Assembly (NCBI GenBank): GCA_002392325.1
Contig: DGGS01000153.1
Span: 1 to 5,942, forward strand
DNA from: Bacteroidales bacterium UBA3868
GTDB taxonomy: Bacteria > Bacteroidota > Bacteroidia > Bacteroidales > WCHB1-69
Reading direction: 5' to 3'
Length of the DNA stretch: 5,942 bases
The notes beneath the pieces are model-generated. The model saw only the letters and a program-made list of their open reading frames with translations, did not search any database and had not been told where the DNA came from. Both the position numbers and the translations under genes were made by a program. Numbering within the stretch: position 1 is the first letter of the stretch; the number at the start of each line of letters is the position of its first letter. Shown piece by piece: positions 1 through 5,100 of this stretch.

Positions 1-1103
1 ACGAGGACCTGCGCGCCGACCGCCAACCCGAATTCACCCAAATCGACTGCGAGATGTCCTTCATCGAACAAGAGGACATTCTCAACATTTTCGAAGGGTT
101 GGTAAAACACATCTTCAAGACTTTCAAAAACATAGATATCGACACTGTAGAACGCATCACATGGGCTGACGCTATGAAATACTACGGTTCCGACAAACCG
201 GATGCCCGTTTTGGAATGCGTTTCGTGGAACTCAATGACCTGCTTCAGCACAAGGATTTCAAGGTTTTCAATGAGGCGGAACTGGTGGCCGGTATCAAAG
301 TTGACGGATGCGGCAATTACTCCCGCAAGCAGCTTGACCAATTGGTGGAGTTTGTGAAAAGTCCGCAAGTGGGCGCAGGCGGTTTAGTCTATATCCTGTG
401 CAACGCTGACGGCACATTCAAATCCTCCGTGGACAAGTTCTACGACCAGAACGATTTGAAGGCGGTGGCCGAACGCTGTGAAGCGAAACCCGGCGACCTT
501 ATCCTCATCATGTCAGGCAAGGCCATGAAGACGCGCACCCAACTGGGCACGCTCCGTCTGGAAATGGGCAATCGTCTCGGTTTGCGCAAAGCCGGCGAAT
601 ACAAAGTGCTGTGGGTCATTGACTTCCCGTTGTTGGAATGGGATGAGGAGACCCAACGCTTCTACGCCATGCACCACCCGTTCACGGCCCCGAAGCCGGA
701 GCACGAAAGCATGTTGGAGAGCAACCCTGGTGCGGTGAACGCCAACGCCTACGACTTAGTCATCAACGGTTCCGAAATCGGCGGCGGCTCCATCCGTATT
801 CACGATCCGGAATTGCAAAAGCGCATGTTCAAAGCCCTGAATTTCAGCGAAGAACAAGCGCAGAGCCAGTTTGGATTCCTCATTGACGCCTTCAAGTATG
901 GTGCTCCGCCGCACGGTGGCATCGCCTTCGGCTTCGACCGTATGTGCGCCGTGCTGTCCGACTGCGACACCATTCGCGACTTCATCGCTTTCCCGAAGAA
1001 CAACGCTGGCCGCGACACCATGCTGCCCGCACCTACTCCGGTGAGCGAAGCCCAATTAGACGAATTAAACATCCAATTAAAAAACCCCGTTAATGGAAAA
1101 TAA
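1..1103 (+). CDS. aspS: Aspartyl-tRNA synthetase, C-terminal part (5' end outside window)
   Basis: Cytoplasmic class II aminoacyl-tRNA synthetase that charges tRNA-Asp with aspartate using ATP. The frame is open from base 3 and gives 366 visible residues of a family usually near 590, so the tRNA anticodon-binding domain and class II motif 1 lie upstream of the window. The visible part opens in motif 2 ([15 protein letters not shown], bases 3-47). A GAD insertion domain typical of bacterial AspRS follows at roughly bases 205-570, then the catalytic core resumes with [13 protein letters not shown] (about 768-806) and motif 3, GGIAFGFDR (915-941), whose arginine contacts ATP. The end, [15 protein letters not shown], is the usual bacterial AspRS C-terminal signature. 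An internal ATG at 54 is not the start, because conserved motif 2 is encoded before it. The 3' end overlaps the next gene by 11 bases, suggesting co-transcription with the polysaccharide genes. Whether it is the discriminating or non-discriminating (Asp/Asn) form cannot be told from this part. Confidence 0.97.
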   Translation, partial: EDLRADRQPEFTQIDCEMSFIEQEDILNIFEGLVKHIFKTFKNIDIDTVERITWADAMKYYGSDKPDARFGMRFVELNDLLQHKDFKVFNEAELVAGIKVDGCGNYSRKQLDQLVEFVKSPQVGAGGLVYILCNADGTFKSSVDKFYDQNDLKAVAERCEAKPGDLILIMSGKAMKTRTQLGTLRLEMGNRLGLRKAGEYKVLWVIDFPLLEWDEETQRFYAMHHPFTAPKPEHESMLESNPGAVNANAYDLVINGSEIGGGSIRIHDPELQKRMFKALNFSEEQAQSQFGFLIDAFKYGAPPHGGIAFGFDRMCAVLSDCDTIRDFIAFPKNNAGRDTMLPAPTPVSEAQLDELNIQLKNPVNGK

Positions 1104-2121
1104 CAACCAATACAACTCCTTCAGTTTGATGAAGTTCTTGTGGGGCAAGCGCAAATGGCTGATTTTCATCTGCGCCATCACCTTTGTGGTCTCCCTTGTC
1201 TGCTCTTTCCTCATCAAGCCCAAATACAAATCCTCGGCCATCATCTACGCACCGCGCACCAACTCCATGGCCAAGATCCTGTTGAACGAGGAAAACTACA
1301 ACGAGCGCCTCGACATCAAGGCATACGCCACGGAAGAGGAGACCGAACAGATGATGCAACTATTGGAATCGCGAGAAATCAAGGATTCTTTGATAAAGAT
1401 GCACAATCTGGCCGAGCATTATGATCTGAAAACGGACTCCAAGGGCTGGTACACCAAGATCCTGAAGATCATGGGCAGCAACATTGAAATCAAGCGCACC
1501 AGCTACGGCGCCATATCCATTTCCGTAAAGGATGAGGATCCCGCTTTGGCTTGCGACATCACCAACGACATCCTGCGCTTGCTGGACACCATCAAGAACC
1601 GCACGGAGCACGAGCGTGCCGCGGCTGCCTACGAAGCCCTTTGCAACCAATTGGATTCCATTGACCAAGCTGTGCGCCGCATTGACGACTCCATCCGCAT
1701 TTGTATGGACAGCGGCGTGTTTGATGTGGAAAGACAATCCGAGCGTGTCATGCAGCAATATGCCATCGCCGTGGCGCAAGGCAACGCCGCCGCCATCAGC
1801 CGGCTGAACAAAGAGCAGGAAAAACTGGCCGTATGGGGACCTCGGCTCTACGCCCTGCAGAACATGCAGTTCTCTTTCCTCAAATACCAGGCTCTCTGCA
1901 AACAAAAAATGCTGGATGCCCAACTCGACATGCAAGGTTCCATGCCTGTCAAGTTCGTGGTGGAACGCCCTATCGTGGCCGACAAGAAATGCTACCCAAA
2001 ACGCTCTCTTATCGTGCTCATCTCCACCCTTTCCGTGCTGATTCTTTCCATTTTCGTGCTTTTAATGATCGACAAAATTGAAGAAAAACCTTCCGGAAAA
2101 GCTGAAGAACCTGTTGAATAG
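1093..2121 (+). CDS. Wzz-family polysaccharide chain-length determinant, no kinase domain
   Basis: Predicted inner-membrane polysaccharide co-polymerase of 342 residues, the type that controls the length of O-antigen or capsule chains made by a Wzy polymerase. It has the family architecture: a short cytoplasmic N-terminus, a first membrane helix at about residues 22-41, a long periplasmic region rich in predicted helix and coiled coil (about 85-280), a proline-containing motif [14 protein letters not shown] (291-304), and a second membrane helix at about 305-327 with a short charged tail. It has no Walker A/B motifs or tyrosine cluster, so it is not the fused BY-kinase form. The ATG at 1093 overlaps the end of aspS by 11 bases and is the natural start, since the membrane helix follows about 20 residues later. 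The next gene encodes a Wzy/ligase-like protein, the expected functional partner, which supports the call. Which polymer it regulates cannot be seen. Family assignment is firm; the exact role is inferred. Confidence 0.87.
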   Translation: MENNNQYNSFSLMKFLWGKRKWLIFICAITFVVSLVCSFLIKPKYKSSAIIYAPRTNSMAKILLNEENYNERLDIKAYATEEETEQMMQLLESREIKDSLIKMHNLAEHYDLKTDSKGWYTKILKIMGSNIEIKRTSYGAISISVKDEDPALACDITNDILRLLDTIKNRTEHERAAAAYEALCNQLDSIDQAVRRIDDSIRICMDSGVFDVERQSERVMQQYAIAVAQGNAAAISRLNKEQEKLAVWGPRLYALQNMQFSFLKYQALCKQKMLDAQLDMQGSMPVKFVVERPIVADKKCYPKRSLIVLISTLSVLILSIFVLLMIDKIEEKPSGKAEEPVE

Positions 2122-3652
2122 ACTTTCCCTGAAGCAGTGGCTGACAATTGGCTTCTGCATTCTGATTGTCATCATCAACGCTTACGCCGTTCTGAAAGAA
2201 CAACCCATTGTTCCGCTTCTGACCGGCGCCGCATTCTTGGTTTATCTTCTGCTCTTCCGCCTCGATCTGATGATTTACCTTATGGCGCTATGCACGCCAT
2301 TTTCCGTCATCCTGGAAAACAAGGATATACATCTCGGATTGTCCTTACCGGCGGAAATCATCATGATTGCCCTGACTCTGCTCTTCCTATGCCGCATACT
2401 ATATGATCTGCACTTGGATCGGAAATTGGTGACACACCCCATATCCATTGCCCTTTTCGTCTATCTGGGATGGATGTTATTTACAGTGATTACCAGCGAG
2501 TTACCTGTTGTATCCATCAAATTCTGGCTCTCTAAGATATGGTTCACCACTTCCTGTTATTGGGTGTTGATTCAGTTTGTAAAAAACGACATGACTAAGG
2601 CGGTGCGCTATTTCAACTGCTATGCGGTGGCCTTGGCCGTGGTGGTTGTCATCACTACCTACAAACACTCCCTAACCGGCTTTGATGATTTTCACGGTCA
2701 TTGGATTATGAGTCCTTTCTACAACGACCACACGGCCTACGGCGCGATATTGGCGTTTTTCCTGCCTATCACCGCCTGCTGTTTCTTTCTGCCCGACAAC
2801 ACCACTAAAAAGAAAATCTTCTACGCCATTTTGACGGTTATTCTGACCATCGGCTTCTATTTGTCGTTCAGCCGGGCGGCGTGGATCAGCTTGGTGGTAG
2901 CCATCGGTGTGCTCATCGTGCTCAAATTGCGTATCAAACTATCGTGGTTGGTAGCTGGCGGACTGATTGTCGGGACATTCCTCTATTTTTCCGCTGAGGA
3001 GATTCTTTACAAAATGAGTCGTAACAATCAAGACGCTTCCGGTAATTTGACAGAGCAGTTGCAGTCGATATCCAACATCAGCACCGACGCCTCCAATGTG
3101 GAACGCCTGAACCGCTGGAACTCCGCCTTCGGGATGATCCGCGAACGCCCGTTGACAGGCTGGGGGCCTGGAACCTACCAATTTGTCTATGCGCCTTTCC
3201 AGAAGAGCCAGTTCAAGACCATCATCACCACTGACTTTGGCGACGGAGGCAACGCGCACAGCGAGTACATCGGCCCGTGCGCCGAGACGGGATTTCCCGG
3301 ACTGCTTACAGTGCTTGCCCTGGTTTTCGTCAGCTTGTTCACCGGCATACGCACCTACAACCACAGCCATGACAAAACCAACCGTTTGCTGGCCTTGATG
3401 ATGACGCTGGCATTGGTCACCTATTTTGTGCACGGTTTCCTCAACAATTTTTTGGACACTGACAAACTCTCGTTGCCCTTCTGGGGCGCGTTTGCCGTCA
3501 TTATGCTGACAAACCTGAGGATGAAGGAGGAACAAAGGGTGCATGTGGTGAATGGGGAGCAAGGGGTAAATGAGGTACATGGGGTGAAAGAGGAACAAGG
3601 GATAAATGGGGTGTATGAGATGAAAGAGGAGGTGGAAAATGCGCGACCGTAA
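2078..3652 (+). CDS. O-antigen polymerase/ligase-like membrane protein (Wzy_C/WaaL family) with repeat-encoded tail
   Basis: Polytopic inner-membrane protein of up to 524 residues, with about ten or more hydrophobic helices from about residue 21 to 480. It carries Wzy_C/O-antigen ligase features: SFSRAAWIS (263-271, Arg266), a large periplasmic loop with RLNRWNSAFGMIRERPLTGW (343-362) and GPGTYQ, then NAHSEYI (392-398, His394) and AETGFPGLL (402-410). Such proteins polymerise or ligate lipid-linked glycans at the periplasmic face; polymerase and ligase cannot be separated by sequence alone. The preceding Wzz-like gene favours a polymerase. The start is uncertain: a stop in this frame at 2066 leaves TTG at 2078 (44-base overlap with the Wzz gene) or TTG at 2114 (8-base overlap, 512 residues), and the first ATG lies after the first membrane helix. 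After the last helix a hydrophilic tail (about 481-524) consists mainly of tripeptides such as VNG, VNE, VHG, VKE and ING, encoded by a 9-bp DNA repeat. This tail is not part of the family fold. The end overlaps the transporter gene by 14 bases. Confidence 0.85.
   Translation: MKKNLPEKLKNLLNRLSLKQWLTIGFCILIVIINAYAVLKEQPIVPLLTGAAFLVYLLLFRLDLMIYLMALCTPFSVILENKDIHLGLSLPAEIIMIALTLLFLCRILYDLHLDRKLVTHPISIALFVYLGWMLFTVITSELPVVSIKFWLSKIWFTTSCYWVLIQFVKNDMTKAVRYFNCYAVALAVVVVITTYKHSLTGFDDFHGHWIMSPFYNDHTAYGAILAFFLPITACCFFLPDNTTKKKIFYAILTVILTIGFYLSFSRAAWISLVVAIGVLIVLKLRIKLSWLVAGGLIVGTFLYFSAEEILYKMSRNNQDASGNLTEQLQSISNISTDASNVERLNRWNSAFGMIRERPLTGWGPGTYQFVYAPFQKSQFKTIITTDFGDGGNAHSEYIGPCAETGFPGLLTVLALVFVSLFTGIRTYNHSHDKTNRLLALMMTLALVTYFVHGFLNNFLDTDKLSLPFWGAFAVIMLTNLRMKEEQRVHVVNGEQGVNEVHGVKEEQGINGVYEMKEEVENARP
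3518..3635 (+). repeat. Tract A: degenerate 9-bp tandem repeat inside the 3' end of the Wzy-like gene
   Basis: From 3537 to 3635 the DNA divides without any insertion or deletion into eleven 9-base units: GGGTGCATG, TGGTGAATG, GGGAGCAAG, GGGTAAATG, AGGTACATG, GGGTGAAAG, AGGAACAAG, GGATAAATG, GGGTGTATG, AGATGAAAG, AGGAGGTGG. Two poorer units precede it (AGGATGAAG and the 10-base GAGGAACAAA). The consensus is RGGTGAATG. Because 9 is a multiple of 3, the array keeps the host frame open and encodes a run of tripeptides. The 11-mer AATGAGGTACA (3569-3579) and the 10-mer GGTACATGGG (3574-3583) recur in tract B, so the tracts are related beyond the bare unit. The origin is unknown to me. Confidence 0.88.
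3627..3633 (+). promoter_or_regulatory. Strong Shine-Dalgarno site for the EamA transporter gene
   Basis: AGGAGGT lies five bases before the ATG at 3639 and is a near-perfect match to the 16S anti-SD. It fixes the transporter start. It stands out because Bacteroidota genes usually lack clear SD sequences and the other genes here show none. It is formed by the last 9-bp unit of tract A (AGGAGGTGG), so the repeat supplies the ribosome-binding site. Confidence 0.7.
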
Positions 3653-4520
3653 GCTAATCGGAACCCTGGCTGGCATTGCCGCCGCTGTCTGCTACGGCAC
3701 CAATCCTTTAGGCGCTTTAAAACTGTATGCGGAAGGCATGCAAACCAACAGTGTGCTGTTTTACCGCTTCGGACTGGCATGGGTTATCATCGCCGTCGTC
3801 ATGTTCTTCCGTAAGGAGTCGCTGAAAGTCACCCGACAGGAATTCACCGCACTGACAGGATTGGGACTGCTTTTTATTGTATCTTCTTTAACCCTCTACT
3901 TAAGTTTCCACTATATGGCCGCGGGCGTGGCCTCCACCATATTGTTCACCTATCCGGTGATGACGGCCGTGATTATGGCGGTGTTTTTCCGAGAGCGCAT
4001 TACATGGACCACAGTTGTGTCACTGGCATTGTCGGGAGCAGGCGTGGTTTTGCTCTATTGGAGTGACAGCGCTGGCACATTATCGACTATCGGTGTGATT
4101 CTGGTGCTGGCTTCGGCGCTCTCGTATGCCTTATATATAATATTGGTCAACCGGAGCAACCTGCAGATGTCCTCCTTCAAAATCAACTTCTATGTGCTCC
4201 TCTACTGCACACTCGGTATGGTGGTGTACTCCTTAATTGCGGGTCTGCCGCTCACGCTACCGCAAAACGCCACCAGTTGGTTCTATGTGGGTTGGCTAGC
4301 CGTGGTGCCCGCCATCTTCGCCCTGGTGCTGATGGTGTATGCCGCCAAATATGTGGGTTCCACTGCCACCGCCATTTTGGGTGCCCTGGAGCCGCTCACC
4401 GCCGTGCTCATCGGCATTTTCGTCTTTAGTGAGCCCTTCACCCTCAATCTCGCCATCGGTATCGCCCTGATTTTAGGAGCGGTGATAATCATTGCGAAGG
4501 GGAAAGGTGCAAGGGAGTGA
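3639..4520 (+). CDS. DMT superfamily transporter, two EamA domains
   Basis: Predicted inner-membrane transporter of 293 residues, the normal length for the ten-helix drug/metabolite transporter (EamA, RhaT/YdcZ-like) family. Two homologous five-helix halves are visible, about residues 6-139 and 150-286. The first contains FTYPVMTA (103-110) and an FFRER turn (116-120), and the second has ALEPLTAVLIGIFVFSEPFT (249-268), the conserved proline-bearing helix and following Glu of EamA proteins. Members export or import metabolites such as amino acids, nucleobases or sugars; the substrate cannot be read from this sequence. The ATG at 3639 is supported by an AGGAGGT site five bases upstream and overlaps the end of the Wzy-like gene by 14 bases, implying coupled translation. 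A role in glycan export is not implied by family membership. The last codons (…KGKGARE) run into the second repeat tract, so the C-terminus may have been altered by repeat DNA. Confidence 0.92.
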   Translation: MRDRKLIGTLAGIAAAVCYGTNPLGALKLYAEGMQTNSVLFYRFGLAWVIIAVVMFFRKESLKVTRQEFTALTGLGLLFIVSSLTLYLSFHYMAAGVASTILFTYPVMTAVIMAVFFRERITWTTVVSLALSGAGVVLLYWSDSAGTLSTIGVILVLASALSYALYIILVNRSNLQMSSFKINFYVLLYCTLGMVVYSLIAGLPLTLPQNATSWFYVGWLAVVPAIFALVLMVYAAKYVGSTATAILGALEPLTAVLIGIFVFSEPFTLNLAIGIALILGAVIIIAKGKGARE

Positions 4521-4603
4521 AATGGATGCAGGAGGTGAATGGGGTGAATGGGGTGAATGGGGGAAAGGGTACATGGGATGAATGAGGTACACGGTGCACG
4601 GGG
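4506..4603 (+). repeat. Tract B: 9-bp tandem repeat between the transporter and four-helix-bundle genes
   Basis: G-rich tract in the same orientation as tract A. It contains three perfect adjacent copies of GGTGAATGG (4534-4542, 4543-4551, 4552-4560), flanked by diverged 9-base units: GGTGCAAGG, GAGTGAAAT and GGATGCAGG on the left, GGGTACATG, GGATGAATG and AGGTACACG on the right after a 2-base phase slip. The first units are the last codons and stop of the transporter gene. It shares the 11-mer AATGAGGTACA (4581-4591) and the 10-mer GGTACATGGG (4568-4577) with tract A. No intrinsic terminator hairpin with a T run is visible in or after it. Confidence 0.9.
4541..4577 (+). other. Putative G-quadruplex motif within tract B
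   Basis: Five runs of three to five G occur in a row with loops TGAAT, TGAAT, AAA and TACAT, which satisfies the usual G3+ N1-7 rule with one G run to spare. It lies on the coding strand 21 bases after the transporter stop, so it could fold in the mRNA as well as in the non-template DNA strand. Folding and function are inferred from pattern only. Confidence 0.6.
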
Positions 4604-4634
4604 AAAAGTAATGCAATAAAATACAATGGAATTC

Positions 4635-4665
4635 GTTGATTGAGACAAAACAACTTATAATTTTA
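4635..4665 (+). promoter_or_regulatory. Candidate Bacteroidota-type promoter for the four-helix-bundle gene
   Basis: GTTG (4635-4638), 19 bases, then TAATTTTA (4658-4665) approximates the Bacteroidota sigma-ABfr pattern TTTG-N19-TAnnTTTG, with one mismatch in each element. Transcription would begin close to the ATG at 4672, giving a very short or absent leader. An overlapping TATAAT (4656-4661) is also present, without a well-spaced -35 box. The gene follows a 151-base gap and differs in composition from the upstream operon, so its own promoter is plausible. Confidence 0.4.
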
Positions 4666-4671
4666 GCAACT

Positions 4672-5040
4672 ATGAATAACAAATTTGAAGATTTAAATGT
4701 TTGGAAGAACAGTTTTAATTTAACCATTGACATTTATGAGAATTTAAAAGAGTGTCGAGATTATGGGTTCAAAGATCAGATTCAGCGGGCAGCGGTTTCC
4801 ATTCTATCCAACATTGCAGAAGGTTTTGAAAGAAATCGTCCCAAAGAAATCGTCCAGTTTTTATATATTGCAAAAGGATCCTGTGGCGAAGTGCGGGCAC
4901 AATTGCATCTAGCCAAAGCCTTAGGATACATTCCTTCTGATATTGCAAACACGTTTATTCAACAATCTGCCAAATTATCAGCTCAATTATATAATCTCAT
5001 ACAATACCGCCAATTACACCAGCCTATCCACTCCTCATAA
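4672..5040 (+). CDS. Four-helix-bundle protein (23S rRNA-intervening-sequence / S23 family)
   Basis: Small protein of 122 residues, the usual family length (about 115-130). Diagnostic segments are FEDLNVWKN (5-13), a long second helix DQIQRAAVSILSNIAEGFER (35-54), FLYIAKGSCGEVRAQL (63-78) and LGYIP (84-88). Relatives were first found encoded in intervening sequences of Leptospira 23S rRNA genes and are common as solitary genes in Bacteroidota. Diversity-generating-retroelement Avd proteins share the fold. The molecular function of solitary copies is not established, and no rRNA or reverse transcriptase is present here. The ATG at 4672 is chosen over an in-frame TTG at 4636 because family members begin just before the FEDL.VW motif, and the candidate promoter overlaps the longer version. 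By hand count the coding region is about 37% G+C, visibly lower than its neighbours, and it sits between inverted repeat tracts B and C. Both suggest it arrived separately. The final residues (QPIHSS) may derive from degraded repeat DNA. Confidence 0.9.
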   Translation: MNNKFEDLNVWKNSFNLTIDIYENLKECRDYGFKDQIQRAAVSILSNIAEGFERNRPKEIVQFLYIAKGSCGEVRAQLHLAKALGYIPSDIANTFIQQSAKLSAQLYNLIQYRQLHQPIHSS

Positions 5041-5053
5041 TTCCCCCTTTTTA

Positions 5054-5098
5054 CCTCATTCACCACATTCACCGCATTTATCCCTTTAACCCCATTTT
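5054..5098 (-). repeat. Tract C: inverted 9-bp tandem repeat before the threonine aldolase gene
   Basis: Five 9-base units read on the + strand as CCTCATTCA, CCACATTCA, CCGCATTTA, TCCCTTTAA and CCCCATTTT. On the - strand they become TGAATGAGG, TGAATGTGG, TAAATGCGG and so on, the same unit as tracts A and B but in the opposite orientation. The tract fills most of the 60-base gap and ends two bases before the aldolase ATG, so it forms the immediate 5' untranslated region or upstream spacer of that gene. Confidence 0.82.
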
Positions 5099-5100
5099 CT

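Noticed and set aside
54..1103. Short aspS form starting at ATG 54
   Set aside because: Class II motif 2 is encoded in the same frame immediately upstream, so the gene continues beyond the left edge of the window.
2939..3676. Antisense open frame (245 residues) starting in tract A with a His/Pro/Leu-rich N-terminus
   Set aside because: It is the complement of the Wzy_C core and the 9-bp repeat. The HP-rich segment is just the repeat read backwards, with no domain or start signal.
4522..4581. Tiny + strand frame MDAGGEWGEWGEWGKGYMG directly after the transporter stop
   Set aside because: It is a pure translation of tract B. There is no separate RBS at proper spacing and no sign of selection for the peptide.
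4580..4635. Intrinsic terminator around GTACACGGTGCAC
   Set aside because: Only a 6-base self-complementary GTGCAC is present, with no stable stem and no T run after it.
4283..4648. Antisense open frame over tract B with IHPIHPIH-like repeats
   Set aside because: The repeated peptide is the reverse reading of the 9-bp unit and the rest is antisense to the transporter gene.
4672..5040. Avd component of a diversity-generating retroelement, or an rRNA intervening sequence
   Set aside because: The fold family is shared, but no reverse transcriptase, template/variable repeat pair or 23S rRNA sequence is present in the window.
3518..5098. CRISPR array
   Set aside because: The units are 9 bases, contiguous and degenerate, with no unique spacers and no cas genes.
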